64,000 nt of DNA. Source: an uncultured Pelagibacteraceae bacterium. Its GTDB lineage: Bacteria > Pseudomonadota > Alphaproteobacteria > Pelagibacterales > Pelagibacteraceae. Under the pieces are notes generated by a model. It did not search any database and was not told the origin of the DNA. It was given only the letters and a program-made list of their open reading frames with translations. Every line of letters starts with the position of its first letter. Positions within the stretch are counted from its first letter, which is position 1. The stretch covers positions 38,424 to 102,423 of the forward strand of contig CACHJL010000001.1 of assembly GCA_902580135.1 (NCBI GenBank). Direction: 5' to 3'. Made by a program: the position numbers and the translations under genes. Shown here piece by piece: positions 12,490-22,323 of this stretch.

Positions 12490-14253
12490 CTAATTAAATT
12501 TAAAATCCATTATGTAATTACTTCCTGTTATCGCTGACTTAAAATGACTTTCAGCCTTTGGTAAAACTCTATTAAAATAAAAGTTAGCTGTTTGTATTTT
12601 GTCTTCATAAAAATCTTTATTATTGTCATAATCTTTAAAACTAACTTCTAAAACTTTTATCCAGGCATGGGCTGTTGCTACTAATCCTAAAACTTTTAAA
12701 TAATCATTACAAGCTGCACTTACATCATCTTTGGAATCGTTTATTTTTTCTTTAATCCAGTCAGTAAACTTTATCAACATATCTAAATAATTATCCAATT
12801 GCTTTGTAAATGATTGAATTTTTTCATCTTTAATATTTATTTCTTCTTTAACTAACTTTAGATATTTATCAATTATGTCTCCATTTTTAGTTACAAGTTT
12901 TCTAAAAACTAAATCAGCAGCTTGTACTGAGTTTGTGCCCTCATAAATTGGAGTAATTCTATTGTCTCTATATAATTGTTCAATACCAAGATCTTTTGTA
13001 AAACCATATCCTCCATGAATTTGCATTGCTTCACTTGTAATTTCCATACCCATATCAGTAAACATTGATTTAACTACAGGAGTCATTAATGAAACAAAAT
13101 CAGATGCCTCTTGTTTTGCATTTTCATTACTATGATGAAGACTAACTTCTGTCTGTTGCGATAGCCAAAAGCATAATGCTCTTTCTCCCTCAATTATTGA
13201 TTTCATATTTAATAATGATCTTCTTATATCTGCATGGTCGATTATAAAATCAGCACCATTTTGAGACTTCGTATTATTTGCTTTTCCTTGTTTTCTTTCT
13301 TTTGCATAAGAAAGTGAATTTTGATATGCAATTTCAGATATTCCAAGACCTTGTATTCCAACAACAATTCTTTCTAAATTCATCATTGTAAACATTGAAT
13401 TAAGTCCTCTATTTTTTGGCCCAATCATATAACCAGTGGCTTCATCAAAATTTAGAACACATGTTGCCGATCCTTTAATGCCCATCTTATTTTCTATAGA
13501 TCCAGTTGATACACCATTTCTAGAACCTACATTTCCATCTTCTTTAACAATAAATTTAGGAACAAGAAAAAGGCTTATACCTTTTGTGCCTTTTGGTGAG
13601 TCAGTTGCTCTTGCTAAAACTAGATGAATTATATTTTCAGTTAGATCATGATCTCCTGAAGTAATAAATATTTTTTGTCCACTAATCTTGTAAGTGCCAT
13701 CGGATTGTTCTTCTGCCTTTGTTTTTAATAGACCTAGGTCAGTACCACAGACTGGTTCGGTAAGGCACATAGTACCACTCCACTTACCTTCAACCATCTT
13801 TGGTAGATAAGTATTTTTTATTTCTTCGCTAGCATGACGCAATATACAATTATAAGCCCCTATGGTTAACTCACTATAAAGTTTAAATGCAAGGGATGTC
13901 GATGATAACATTTCATCAAAGAAAGTACTGACAGTTTTCGGCATTCCTTGTCCCCCATATTTAGGGTCACAAGACAAAGAAATCCATCCATCTTCAATAA
14001 ATTTTTTATATGCCTCTTTATACCCAGGAGAAGTTCTAACTACTCCATTTTCTAAAACAGGAGGGCTCTCATCTCCTGATTTTGCTAAAGGTAATATTAA
14101 ATTTTGACTAATTTTTGCAGCTTCTTCTAAAATATCTTTAACTAATTCTGAATTTACTTCTTTATATTTTTCAATTTCATTATATTTTTCATTGTTTCTC
14201 AACTTATTAAAAAGAAACATCATGTCTTCTAATGGAGCAATATAATTTGGCAT
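12490..14253 (-). CDS. dmdC: Methylmercaptopropionyl-CoA dehydrogenase (DmdC)
   Basis: The 587-residue protein is a long-form acyl-CoA dehydrogenase: an N-terminal domain with GWISLSCDPKYGGQGMP, the FAD/substrate loop GTMCLTEPVCGTDLG, TYKISGQKIFITSGDHD, the catalytic Glu in ITPIYEGTNSVQA (about 425-440), and an extra C-terminal helical domain typical of the roughly 590-residue subgroup that includes DmdC. It would oxidise MMPA-CoA to methylthioacryloyl-CoA. It lies first of dmdC-B-A, 26 bases after leuB. No dmdD-like hydratase is in the window, so the last step must be encoded elsewhere. Confidence 0.88.
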   Translation of the reverse strand: MPNYIAPLEDMMFLFNKLRNNEKYNEIEKYKEVNSELVKDILEEAAKISQNLILPLAKSGDESPPVLENGVVRTSPGYKEAYKKFIEDGWISLSCDPKYGGQGMPKTVSTFFDEMLSSTSLAFKLYSELTIGAYNCILRHASEEIKNTYLPKMVEGKWSGTMCLTEPVCGTDLGLLKTKAEEQSDGTYKISGQKIFITSGDHDLTENIIHLVLARATDSPKGTKGISLFLVPKFIVKEDGNVGSRNGVSTGSIENKMGIKGSATCVLNFDEATGYMIGPKNRGLNSMFTMMNLERIVVGIQGLGISEIAYQNSLSYAKERKQGKANNTKSQNGADFIIDHADIRRSLLNMKSIIEGERALCFWLSQQTEVSLHHSNENAKQEASDFVSLMTPVVKSMFTDMGMEITSEAMQIHGGYGFTKDLGIEQLYRDNRITPIYEGTNSVQAADLVFRKLVTKNGDIIDKYLKLVKEEINIKDEKIQSFTKQLDNYLDMLIKFTDWIKEKINDSKDDVSAACNDYLKVLGLVATAHAWIKVLEVSFKDYDNNKDFYEDKIQTANFYFNRVLPKAESHFKSAITGSNYIMDFKFN

Positions 14254-14279
14254 AAATATATTCTAGAATAAATGATTAA

Positions 14280-15386
14280 TTATTGCAATTTTGAAATTAT
14301 CGCATCACCCATTTCTGATGTTGAAACTTCTTTTGTGCCTTTTGATAATATATCTTTAGTTCTTAATCCTTCATCTAAAACACTTTGAACCGCTTTTTCC
14401 AAATTATTGGACTCTTTATCTAAGTCCAAAGAATATTTTAACGCCATAGCAAAACTTAAAATTGTTGCAATTGGATTCGCAATTCCATTGCCTGCTATAT
14501 CAGGTGCAGAACCATGAACTGGTTCATATAATGATCTCATATTTCCATTTTTATCTTTAGCTCCTAATGATGCAGAAGGTAAAAGTCCTAGAGAACCAGT
14601 CAACATTGCTGCCTCATCTGACAACATGTCTCCAAAAAGATTATCAGTAACAATTACGTCAAATTGCTTAGGGTATCTCACTAATTGCATGGCACAATTA
14701 TCTGCAAGCATATGTTTTAATTCTATATCTTTATATTCCTTTTCATGTAAAGTTTTAACTTCTTCTTTCCAAAGTTGGCCTGCCTCCATAACATTTGATT
14801 TTTCACAAGATGTAACTTTTTTGCTTCTTTTTCTCGCAAGATCAAAAGCGACACGAGCAACTCTTTCGATTTCACTTGAAGTATATACATGAGTATTAAT
14901 TCCTTTTCTTTCTCCATTATCAATAGGTTTAATTCCTCTTGGCTCCCCAAAATAAATTCCTCCGGTTAGTTCTCTCACAAAAAGTATGTCTAAATCTGAT
15001 ATTAAATCAGGCTTTAAACTTGAAGCATCTACTAATTGCTTAAAGCAGATTGCAGGTCTAAGATTAGCAAATAATTTTAATTCTTTTCTCAATTTTAATA
15101 ATGCTCGTTCAGGTTTTTTTGAAAATTCAAGATCATCCCATTTAGGTCCCCCAACAGCTCCTAATATTACAGCTTCACTTTCTAATGCTTTATAGAATAC
15201 TTCGTCTGTAATTGGTGTTCCATTTTTTTCGTAAGAAGCACCTCCTACTAGTTCTTCCTCAATTTCAAAATCTAATGATTTATTTTTGTTAAACCAGTTT
15301 ATTATTTTTTTTACTTCACCTATAACCTCGGGGCCAATACCATCACCTGGTAATAATAAAAATTTTCTTTTTTTAACTTTAATCAT
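14280..15386 (-). CDS. leuB: 3-isopropylmalate dehydrogenase
   Basis: The 368-residue enzyme has the start [30 protein letters not shown] (about 135-150), [17 protein letters not shown], the metal-site stretch [22 protein letters not shown], and [19 protein letters not shown]. It oxidatively decarboxylates 3-isopropylmalate in leucine synthesis. The start codon lies 8 bases inside the end of leuD, indicating a coupled leuC-D-B operon that runs on into dmdC with a 26-base gap. Confidence 0.97.
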   Translation of the reverse strand: MIKVKKRKFLLLPGDGIGPEVIGEVKKIINWFNKNKSLDFEIEEELVGGASYEKNGTPITDEVFYKALESEAVILGAVGGPKWDDLEFSKKPERALLKLRKELKLFANLRPAICFKQLVDASSLKPDLISDLDILFVRELTGGIYFGEPRGIKPIDNGERKGINTHVYTSSEIERVARVAFDLARKRSKKVTSCEKSNVMEAGQLWKEEVKTLHEKEYKDIELKHMLADNCAMQLVRYPKQFDVIVTDNLFGDMLSDEAAMLTGSLGLLPSASLGAKDKNGNMRSLYEPVHGSAPDIAGNGIANPIATILSFAMALKYSLDLDKESNNLEKAVQSVLDEGLRTKDILSKGTKEVSTSEMGDAIISKLQ

Positions 15387-15984
15387 TAAAAATCCATGGT
15401 TTATTAGATTTTATCTCTTTTTCAAATGAAACAATATTATCTATTTTTTCTAAAGATAAGGCAATATCATCTAAACCTTCCATCAAACATTTTTTTTTAA
15501 ACTCATCAATTTCAAAATTAATTTCTTTATTACCAAATTTAATTTTTTGATCAGATAAATTAACTGATATTTCTTCTTTTCTATTTGAGTATTCTGAAAT
15601 TTCCTTTATTTCTTCTTCGCTTAGAGTTATAGGTAAAATTCCATTTTTAAAACAATTACTATAAAAAATATCTGCAAAGCTTGAACTAATAACGCAAGTA
15701 ATTCCAAAATCTAAAAGTGCCCATGGCGCATGCTCTCTTGATGAACCACATCCAAAATTTTTTCCTGCAATTAATATTTTAGATTTTGTAAATGGATCAT
15801 TATTTAAAATAAAATTATTTATTTTATTTCCTTTTTCATCATATCTCATTTCAAAAAATAAATTTTTTCCTAAACCAGTTCTTTTTATAGTTTTTAAAAA
15901 CTGTTTAGGAATAATCATATCTGTATCAATATTAACTATTGGAAGATATGCAGGTATACTTTTAACGGTTGTAAATTTTTTCAT
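15379..15984 (-). CDS. leuD: 3-isopropylmalate dehydratase small subunit
   Basis: The 201-residue protein is the swivelling domain that completes isopropylmalate isomerase with LeuC. Motifs: [17 protein letters not shown] (about 18-34), the substrate loop [17 protein letters not shown] (about 73-89), and [19 protein letters not shown]. It is joined end to start with leuC and overlaps leuB by 8 bases. Confidence 0.97.
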   Translation of the reverse strand: MKKFTTVKSIPAYLPIVNIDTDMIIPKQFLKTIKRTGLGKNLFFEMRYDEKGNKINNFILNNDPFTKSKILIAGKNFGCGSSREHAPWALLDFGITCVISSSFADIFYSNCFKNGILPITLSEEEIKEISEYSNRKEEISVNLSDQKIKFGNKEINFEIDEFKKKCLMEGLDDIALSLEKIDNIVSFEKEIKSNKPWIFND

Positions 15985-17388
15985 TTAATTTTGATACTTT
16001 CTGACATCATCTAGGTTTCCAGAAATGGCTGCTGCTGCTGCCATTGCAGGACTTACAAGATGAGTTCTGCCACCACGTCCTTGTCTTCCTTCAAAATTAC
16101 GATTTGATGTTGAGGCGCATCTTTCTTCTGGTTTTAATTTATCAGCATTCATTGCAAGACACATTGAACATCCAGGTTCTCTCCATTCAAATCCCGAATT
16201 TATAAATATTTTATCTAAACCTTCTTGCTCCGCCTGTTCTTTAACTAATCCTGAACCAGGAACAATTATTGCATTAACATGGGATGCTATTTTTTTATTT
16301 TTTAAAATTTTTGCTGCTTCTCTTATATCTTCTATTCTTCCATTGGTGCAGCTACCTATAAAAACCTTATCAATTTTTATATCCTTAACGTTTGTATTGG
16401 GTTTTAAACCCATATAATTTAATGATCTTTGTATTGAACTTTTTCTATCTTCATCTTTCTCATTATCTGGATTAGGAACTTGACCATCTATTTCTATAAC
16501 ATCTTGTGGTGAAGTTCCCCAAGTTACCATTGGTTTTATTTCTGAGCCTTCTAAAATAATTTCTTTATCAAATTTTGCATCAGAGTCTGTTTTTAATTTA
16601 CTCCAATATTCTACTGCTTTTTCCCAATTTTCATTTTTTGGAGACATAGGTTTATTTTTTAAATATTCAAATATTTTTTCGTCTGGCTGAATTAATCCAG
16701 CTCTAGCTCCACCTTCAATTGTCATATTACAAATTGTCATTCTTTGCTCAACACTTAAGACTGATATTAAATTTCCAGAATATTCAATTACATATCCTGT
16801 TCCACCTGCTGTTCCTATTTTTCCAATAATTTGTAAAATTACATCTTTTGCAGTAACTCCAACTGATAATTGACCGTTAACGCTTATTCTAAAATTTTTA
16901 GATTTTTTTTGCACTAAAGTTTGGGTTGCTAAAACATGTTCAACTTCGGATGTTCCTATTCCAAATGCTAAGGCACCAAAAGCACCATGAGTAGCAGTAT
17001 GGCTATCTCCACAAACAATTATATTTCCAGGTTGAGTAAATCCTTGCTCTGGTCCAATTATATGAACAATACCTTGTCTTTTATCATCCATACCAAACAA
17101 TTTAATTCCAAACTCTTCACAGTTTTTATCTAAAGTTTCTACTTGTATTCTAGAGTCTTCATCCGATATCCCTTTTGATCTATCAGTTGTAGGAACATTA
17201 TGATCTGCTACTGCAAGAGTTAATTTTGGATGTCTAACTTTTCTATTTGATGTTCTTAATCCTTCGAAAGCTTGTGGGCTTGTAACTTCATGAATTAAAT
17301 GTCTATCCACAAAAAGAAGGGAAGTTCCATCTTTTTGTTCATGAACCAAATGTTCATTCCATATTTTATCGTAAATTGTTTGTGACAT
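15985..17388 (-). CDS. leuC: 3-isopropylmalate dehydratase large subunit
   Basis: The 467-residue aconitase-family protein has [20 protein letters not shown], the first cluster cysteine in [14 protein letters not shown] (about 345) and the paired cysteines in [15 protein letters not shown] (about 405-408), followed by [19 protein letters not shown]. It binds a 4Fe-4S cluster and isomerises 2- to 3-isopropylmalate with LeuD. It follows rplS after 10 bases, so leucine synthesis seems to be read from the ribosomal-protein operon upstream. Confidence 0.97.
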   Translation of the reverse strand: MSQTIYDKIWNEHLVHEQKDGTSLLFVDRHLIHEVTSPQAFEGLRTSNRKVRHPKLTLAVADHNVPTTDRSKGISDEDSRIQVETLDKNCEEFGIKLFGMDDKRQGIVHIIGPEQGFTQPGNIIVCGDSHTATHGAFGALAFGIGTSEVEHVLATQTLVQKKSKNFRISVNGQLSVGVTAKDVILQIIGKIGTAGGTGYVIEYSGNLISVLSVEQRMTICNMTIEGGARAGLIQPDEKIFEYLKNKPMSPKNENWEKAVEYWSKLKTDSDAKFDKEIILEGSEIKPMVTWGTSPQDVIEIDGQVPNPDNEKDEDRKSSIQRSLNYMGLKPNTNVKDIKIDKVFIGSCTNGRIEDIREAAKILKNKKIASHVNAIIVPGSGLVKEQAEQEGLDKIFINSGFEWREPGCSMCLAMNADKLKPEERCASTSNRNFEGRQGRGGRTHLVSPAMAAAAAISGNLDDVRKYQN

Positions 17389-17398
17389 TAAGAAAAAA

Positions 17399-17968
17399 TT
17401 ATTTTTTCTGCTCTGCTTTTTCTTTTAATTGTTCTTTTTTTTTTTCGTCTTTTTCAGGAGCTTTTTTTTGAGCAGGTTTAGCTTCTGCTTTTGGTGCCTC
17501 TGCTTTAGCTTCTGCTTTTGGCGCCTCTTCAATTTTTTCTTCCGTTGCAGGCATTACATTTTCTTCGGTAACCTGCTGAATTTTTGTCTCAACATCTATA
17601 CCAATTTTCTTTTTAATTTTTTCAGCTATTCTTGCAGACTTTCCTGTTCTATCTCTCAAATAATATAATTTTGCACGTCTAACTTTTCCTGATCTAATTA
17701 CTTTAATAGTATCTACTATAGGACTATATAATGCAAAAGTTCTTTCAACTCCTTCACCAAAAGAAATTTTTCTTACAGTAAAAGAAGAATTAATATCTCT
17801 ATTTTTTTTTGCTATGCAAACACCTTCGAAGTATTGAATTCTATCTCTTTTTCCCTCTGTAATTCTAACTCCAACTTTTATAATATCCCCAGGAAAGAAG
17901 TCTGGATGCTTTCTTTCTGAAATTATTTTTTTAACGTTGGATTGATTTATTTCTTCTATTGTTTTCAT
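17399..17968 (-). CDS. rplS: 50S ribosomal protein L19 with Ala/Lys/Glu-rich C-terminal extension
   Basis: The first 120 or so residues are a normal L19: [48 protein letters not shown], and [19 protein letters not shown]. About 65 further residues form a charged tail made of EAPKAEAKA units and a Lys-rich end. The tail resembles the one on S16 (rpsP) in the same operon. L19 lies at the 30S-50S interface. It begins 1 base after trmD. Confidence 0.95.
   Translation of the reverse strand: MKTIEEINQSNVKKIISERKHPDFFPGDIIKVGVRITEGKRDRIQYFEGVCIAKKNRDINSSFTVRKISFGEGVERTFALYSPIVDTIKVIRSGKVRRAKLYYLRDRTGKSARIAEKIKKKIGIDVETKIQQVTEENVMPATEEKIEEAPKAEAKAEAPKAEAKPAQKKAPEKDEKKKEQLKEKAEQKK
17476..17530 (-). 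repeat. 27-base repeat in the rplS tail
   Basis: Two near-identical copies of a 27-base unit encode EAPKAEAKA within the L19 tail, differing at one or two bases. The unit has the same length and nearly the same peptide as the one in rpsP about 1.2 kb away. Confidence 0.7.
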
Positions 17969-17969
17969 T

Positions 17970-18656
17970 TTAATTTTTTTTATATTTTTGCCATAAATCT
18001 GGTCTTCGGTCGCGTGTTATAGCCTCAGATTGGGATAAACGCCAGTCTTTAATTTTGGCATGATCACCCGATAATAGAACATCTGGTACACCTTTATCTT
18101 CCCAAATTTGAGGCTTGGTATACTGAGGATATTCTAAAAGTCCATTCTCAAAACTCTCTTCTTCAGAAGAATTTTCGTTTCCTAAAACACCTGGAAGAAA
18201 TCTTAAAATTGCATCAAGAATAACAAAAGTTGCTACTTCTCCTCCTGATAAAATAAAGTCACCTATACTAACTTCTTCTATATCCCTACTTTGAATTATT
18301 CTTTCATCAATACCTTCAAAATGACCACATATAAAATTTATAGTTTTTTCATGTGAAAGCTCTTTAGCATATTGGTGATCAAATAATCTTCCTTTGGGAC
18401 TTAAATAAATTATTTTTTCTTTTTTCTTAATATTATCATCTAAAGATTTGGCCAAGACATCAGCTTTTATTAACATTCCATTTCCACCTCCATAAGGAGT
18501 GTCATCAACTGTCTTATGCTTATCAAGTGAATAATCTCTTATATTTACTGTTTCTAAATTCCAAATTTTTTCTTTCATAGCTTTTCCAAATAAACCTTTA
18601 ATCAAATAGCCCGGGAAGTATTCTGGATATAATGTAAATATTCGAGACAAAAACAT
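17970..18656 (-). CDS. trmD: tRNA (guanine-N1-)-methyltransferase
   Basis: The 228-residue SPOUT-family enzyme shows the start [29 protein letters not shown], the trefoil-knot SAM site in [12 protein letters not shown] and [13 protein letters not shown] (about 125-140), and the C-terminal [16 protein letters not shown]. It methylates G37 of tRNAs reading CNN codons and prevents frameshifting. It directly abuts rpsP with no spacing; the rimM gene usually found between the two is absent. Confidence 0.97.
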   Translation of the reverse strand: MFLSRIFTLYPEYFPGYLIKGLFGKAMKEKIWNLETVNIRDYSLDKHKTVDDTPYGGGNGMLIKADVLAKSLDDNIKKKEKIIYLSPKGRLFDHQYAKELSHEKTINFICGHFEGIDERIIQSRDIEEVSIGDFILSGGEVATFVILDAILRFLPGVLGNENSSEEESFENGLLEYPQYTKPQIWEDKGVPDVLLSGDHAKIKDWRLSQSEAITRDRRPDLWQKYKKN

Positions 18657-19055
18657 TTATTTTTTTTCTTCTTTAGGTGCTTCTGCTTTAGCTTCTTCTT
18701 TAGGTGCTTCTGCTTTAGCTTCTTCTTTAGGTGCTTCTGATTCTCCTTCTTTTTTTCTATTTTTTTTAGGAATTGCTTTTTGAGGATTATTACCTTTGGC
18801 TGGCATAGGCATTATTTCTTTTTCACCTAAAATTCTTGCTACTCTGGTTGTAGGTCTGGCTCCTTGGCCTAACCAATATTTGATTCTTTCAATATCTAGT
18901 CCTATTCTTTCTTTTTTATCTTTTGGTAGCAATGGATTAAAAAATCCTAATTTTTCTATAAATCTTCCATCTCTGGGAAACCTACTATCTGCAACTACAA
19001 TTTTGTAAACGGGTCTTTTTTTTGTTCCACCCATTGATAACCTCATTTTTAACAT
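18657..19055 (-). CDS. rpsP: 30S ribosomal protein S16 with repetitive C-terminal tail
   Basis: Residues 1-80 are a typical S16 ([60 protein letters not shown]). The remaining roughly 50 residues are a low-complexity Ala/Pro/Lys/Glu tail with three copies of a nine-residue unit EAPKEEAKA encoded by a 27-base tandem repeat. S16 is needed for early 30S assembly; S16 tails vary between bacteria but the match to the L19 tail is notable. It lies 16 bases after ffh. Confidence 0.96.
   Translation of the reverse strand: MLKMRLSMGGTKKRPVYKIVVADSRFPRDGRFIEKLGFFNPLLPKDKKERIGLDIERIKYWLGQGARPTTRVARILGEKEIMPMPAKGNNPQKAIPKKNRKKEGESEAPKEEAKAEAPKEEAKAEAPKEEKK
18667..18735 (-). repeat. 27-base tandem repeat in the rpsP tail
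   Basis: The minus-strand coding sequence for EAPKEEAKA is repeated in about 2.6 near-identical 27-base copies. The copies are exact over most of their length at the DNA level, which suggests recent slippage expansion rather than old divergence. Confidence 0.85.
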
Positions 19056-19071
19056 TCTTTCTCCTTTTATT

Positions 19072-20430
19072 TTATTTAAGTTGATTAAAAAGTTCAGGCG
19101 GAATTCCTTTATCTGCCATTCCTTTCATATTTCCTTTAGACATCTTTTTCATCATTTCAGACATCATTTTAAATTGTTTTAACAATTTATTGATCGTAGC
19201 TACATCAGTACCAGAGCCACTAGCAATTCTTTTTTTTCTAGATCCATCAATTATTTTAGGATTTTCTCTTTCTTTTTTTGTCATTGATAAAATTACAGCT
19301 TCATTTTGAATAATAATTTTTTCATCAACACCTGCTTGATCCATTTGAGATTTAATTTTTGAAACGCCGGGAAGAAAAGACATTATACCTTCTATGCCTC
19401 CCATTTTTTTCATTTGTCTAAGCTGTGAAAGATAATCTTCTAATGAAAACTGGCCTTTTTTTAAATTGTCTTCTGTTTTTTTTAAATTTTCTTGGTCTAA
19501 ATCTTCAGAGGCTTTTTCAACAAGAGAAACTATATCTCCCATACCTAATAATCTATTTGCTATTCTATCAGGATAAAAAACCTCAAAATTTTCTATTTTT
19601 TCACCAACACCTAAAAATTTGATTGGAACATCAGCAACATATTTCATACTTAATGCTGCACCACCTCTACCATCACCATCTGATCTTGTAAGAACAATTC
19701 CTGTTAAATTAACTGTGTTTTTAAATTCTTTTGCTACATTAGCCGCAACTTGTCCTGTTAATGAATCTGCCACCAATATTGTCTCTGATGGATTAATTAT
19801 GCTTTCAATTTGTTTGATTTCATTCATCATTTGAAAATCTATTTGAGTTCTTCCCGCTGTATCAAACAAAATTACTTCTGATCCATTTAAATTTGCAGCA
19901 CTTATTGCTCTTCTACAAATATCTGCTGGAACTTGTCCTTCTATTGCTGGTAAAGTTAAAATATTATTTTGTTCTCCTAATAATCTTAATTGTTCTTGGG
20001 CTGCTGGTCTATAAACATCAAGACTAGCCATCATTACTTTTTTTTTATTATTTTTTTCTAAAAATCTTGCTAATTTTGCTGTTGTTGTTGTTTTTCCAGA
20101 TCCTTGAAGTCCAACTAGCATAATAGGCACTGGGGGTACTGCATTTAATTGAATATCTGAAGTTTTATCTCCTAGAAAGGAGACTAGCTCGTCATAAACA
20201 ATTTTGACCACCATTTGTCCTGGTGATGTTGAGCGAACTATTTCTTGTCCTAAAGCCTTTGGTTTAACTCTATTGATAAATTCTTTTACAACTTCAAGAG
20301 ATACATCTGCTTCTAGAAGCGCAAGTCTAATACTTTTTAAACCTTCATCTACCTGATTTTCATCTAAGGAAGGTGCTTTTTTTAAAGAAGAAAATATTTC
20401 TTCAAATTTATTCGTTAAATTTTCAAACAT
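19072..20430 (-). CDS. ffh: Signal recognition particle GTPase Ffh
   Basis: Started at [13 protein letters not shown] (ATG at 20430), the protein is 452 residues, the normal Ffh length. The frame stays open another 27 codons upstream, but that stretch is the structured leader and its translation does not resemble Ffh. The N domain is followed by the G domain ([49 protein letters not shown]) and a Met-rich M domain ending with [17 protein letters not shown]. It binds SRP RNA and signal peptides and docks on FtsY, encoded just across the divergent promoter. It is the first gene of the ffh-rpsP-trmD-rplS run. Confidence 0.96.
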   Translation of the reverse strand: MFENLTNKFEEIFSSLKKAPSLDENQVDEGLKSIRLALLEADVSLEVVKEFINRVKPKALGQEIVRSTSPGQMVVKIVYDELVSFLGDKTSDIQLNAVPPVPIMLVGLQGSGKTTTTAKLARFLEKNNKKKVMMASLDVYRPAAQEQLRLLGEQNNILTLPAIEGQVPADICRRAISAANLNGSEVILFDTAGRTQIDFQMMNEIKQIESIINPSETILVADSLTGQVAANVAKEFKNTVNLTGIVLTRSDGDGRGGAALSMKYVADVPIKFLGVGEKIENFEVFYPDRIANRLLGMGDIVSLVEKASEDLDQENLKKTEDNLKKGQFSLEDYLSQLRQMKKMGGIEGIMSFLPGVSKIKSQMDQAGVDEKIIIQNEAVILSMTKKERENPKIIDGSRKKRIASGSGTDVATINKLLKQFKMMSEMMKKMSKGNMKGMADKGIPPELFNQLK

Positions 20431-20446
20431 AATTTTACACAGCAAG

Positions 20447-20538
20447 TATCGCACCAGTGGGCGAACCCTCGCTGACTGGTGTCGATCTCTTTGTTTCCAA
20501 AGACACCGCAAAATGCTGTATTTGCGGAAATTGCGATA
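20447..20538 (-). ncRNA. Structured RNA leader upstream of ffh (cis-regulatory candidate)
   Basis: On the minus strand these 92 bases can fold into a closed four-way junction. A terminal stem pairs TATCG(CA) with (TG)CGATA. Hairpin 1 pairs CCGCAAA with TTTGCGG. Hairpin 2 pairs GTGTC with GACAC around an inner TTTG-GAAA-CAAA tetraloop hairpin. Hairpin 3 pairs CACCAGT with ACTGGTG around GGG-TTCG-CCC. It ends 16 bases before the ffh ATG and is visibly richer in G and C than its surroundings. It lacks the conserved SRP RNA tip (GGAA loop with AGCA internal loop), so I do not call it 4.5S RNA. I recall published comparative searches reporting structured leaders in Pelagibacter, possibly including ffh, but cannot confirm identity. 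Confidence 0.7.
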
Positions 20539-20541
20539 AAC

Positions 20542-20547
20542 TATAAT
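20542..20547 (+). promoter_or_regulatory. Probable -10 element for dapF-ftsY
   Basis: A perfect TATAAT lies 40 bases upstream of the dapF start, in the short gap where transcription diverges towards ffh. Read on the other strand the same place gives TATTAT/TATAGT just ahead of the folded ffh leader, with TTGACT further upstream (plus positions 20557-20562), so the two promoters appear to overlap. Confidence 0.45.
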
Positions 20548-20587
20548 AGAGGTTCAAAAAGTCAATAAATAAGTTAAATAACTATAT

Positions 20588-21406
20588 ATGGACATAAAAG
20601 CTTTTAAAATGGATGGGTTAGGAAATGATTTTCTAATTGTTGATAGAAGAAAAAAATCTATTTCCATTAAAAAAGAAAAGATTATTGAATTAGGGAAAAG
20701 CGATAGTATCGGATTTGATCAATTAATTTTTATTGATGAAATTGACAATGTTACTCCGAGTTATAATCCAATAACAATATATAATTCTGATGGAGAAAAA
20801 GTTGAAGCATGTGGAAATGGTAGCAGGTGTGTAGCAAAAATTTTATGTGATCAAGAAAAAAAAGAGGAAGCTGTAATTGTAACATCGAACAGAATACTAA
20901 AAGCTCAAAAAATTTCTGAAAATAGTATAAGAATTGAAATGGGGGAACCTATTTTTGAATGGAAAAAGATTCCTTTATCAAAAGATATAAATCATAAAAA
21001 GATTAATATAAAAATTGATGATTTTGAATTAAAAGATGGTTTCGCAATAAATGTTGGAAATCCTCATATAGTTTTTTTTGTAGATGATTGTTTTAAATAT
21101 GATTTAAAAAAATTAGGGCCATTAATTGAAAATTATGAGTTATTCCCTGAGAAAATAAATGTCACATTTGCTCAAATAAAAGATTCATCAAATATACTAG
21201 TCAATGTTTGGGAGCGTGGAGCGGGTTTAACAAAAGCTTGTGGAACAGCTGCGTGTGCAACTGGAGTTGTTGCATTTGAAAAAAAATTATCTGGAAACAA
21301 TACTAACATTCATTTTAAAGAAGGTATTTTAAATATTAAATATAATAATGTAATTTCAATGGCAGGCCCCGTTTCAAATATTAAAGAAATAGAAATAAAA
21401 TTATAA
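20588..21406 (+). CDS. dapF: Diaminopimelate epimerase
   Basis: The 272-residue enzyme has both catalytic-cysteine motifs of the family, EACGNGSRCVA (about 77-87) and TKACGTAACATGVVA (about 216-230), together with the start KMDGLGNDFLIVD and GNPHIVFFVDD. It converts LL- to meso-diaminopimelate for lysine and peptidoglycan. It overlaps ftsY by one base (TAATG), so ftsY translation is coupled. Confidence 0.97.
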   Translation: MDIKAFKMDGLGNDFLIVDRRKKSISIKKEKIIELGKSDSIGFDQLIFIDEIDNVTPSYNPITIYNSDGEKVEACGNGSRCVAKILCDQEKKEEAVIVTSNRILKAQKISENSIRIEMGEPIFEWKKIPLSKDINHKKINIKIDDFELKDGFAINVGNPHIVFFVDDCFKYDLKKLGPLIENYELFPEKINVTFAQIKDSSNILVNVWERGAGLTKACGTAACATGVVAFEKKLSGNNTNIHFKEGILNIKYNNVISMAGPVSNIKEIEIKL

Positions 21407-22323
21407 TGGGAATTTTTGAAAAATTTAGATTAGGTTTTAAAAAAAGTGCTAATAATTTTACATCTGGATTAAGAGAAATAATAATTAAAAAAGAAATAGA
21501 TGATAGTACATTAAACAAAATAGAGGAATTTTTAATAAGCTCAGATGTTGGAATTGATGCAGCTTCTGATATTAGAGATATAATTGCTCAAAAAAAAATT
21601 GATCCTAAAGAAGATCCGATTTCAGAAGTAAAAAAAATTTTAAAAGAATACATAATCAAACTAATGCAGCCATTGGAAAAACAAAAATTTTTCGAAAAAA
21701 AGGAAAATTTAAATGTTGTTTTAGTCTCAGGAGTAAATGGGGTCGGGAAAACAACTACTATAGGTAAAATAGGAAAAATTTTTAGAGAAAATAGTAATGA
21801 AGTTTTGTTTTCAGCTTGCGATACATTTAGAGCTGCCGCTATTGATCAATTGGAAAAATGGTCTGAAAAAGTTAATGCTAAAATTATTAAATCTGATCCT
21901 GGATCTGATCCTGCCTCCGTTGCTTATAAAGCAATGGAATATTCAAAAAAAAATAATATTAATCAAGTACTTATCGATACAGCAGGAAGATTACAAAATA
22001 AAAAAAATCTTATGGATGAATTCAAAAAAATAGCAAATGTTGTTAAAAAAATTGATGAAACTGCGCCACATGAAGTCATTTTAGTTTTAGACGCAACATC
22101 AGGACAAAATATTATTAATCAATTGGAAGAGTTTAATAAAATTATACGTATAACAGGCTTAATCATGACAAAACTAGACGGTACAGCAAAAGGTGGTGTT
22201 TTAATTGCTATATCTAAAAAATATAAAGTTCCAATTATAGGCTTGGGATTGGGAGAAAAAGAGGATGATTTACAAATATTTAATGCTGAACAATTTGCTA
22301 ATGCATTTATTCAATCGAATTAA
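21406..22323 (+). CDS. ftsY: Signal recognition particle receptor FtsY
   Basis: The 305-residue SRP receptor GTPase has an N domain, then GVNGVGKTTTIGKIGK (about 109-124), DTFRAAAIDQLEKW, LIDTAGRLQNKKNLMDE and TKLDGTAKGGVLIAI. The long acidic N-terminal A domain of enterobacterial FtsY is missing, as in many alphaproteobacteria; the short Lys/Phe-rich start probably mediates membrane contact. It is encoded close to its partner Ffh but on the opposite strand. Its last 17 bases overlap the convergent gene downstream. Confidence 0.96.
   Translation: MGIFEKFRLGFKKSANNFTSGLREIIIKKEIDDSTLNKIEEFLISSDVGIDAASDIRDIIAQKKIDPKEDPISEVKKILKEYIIKLMQPLEKQKFFEKKENLNVVLVSGVNGVGKTTTIGKIGKIFRENSNEVLFSACDTFRAAAIDQLEKWSEKVNAKIIKSDPGSDPASVAYKAMEYSKKNNINQVLIDTAGRLQNKKNLMDEFKKIANVVKKIDETAPHEVILVLDATSGQNIINQLEEFNKIIRITGLIMTKLDGTAKGGVLIAISKKYKVPIIGLGLGEKEDDLQIFNAEQFANAFIQSN

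Noticed and set aside
20431-20511. N-terminal extension of Ffh (27 codons upstream of MFENL)
   Set aside because: The frame is open only because it runs through the structured leader; the peptide is Arg/Cys-rich, unlike any Ffh, and the internal ATG gives the normal length and start.
20447-20538. Calling the ffh leader 4.5S SRP RNA or a tRNA
   Set aside because: The conserved SRP tip sequence is absent in both orientations, and the arms do not fit tRNA: no D-loop, no proper anticodon or T arm.
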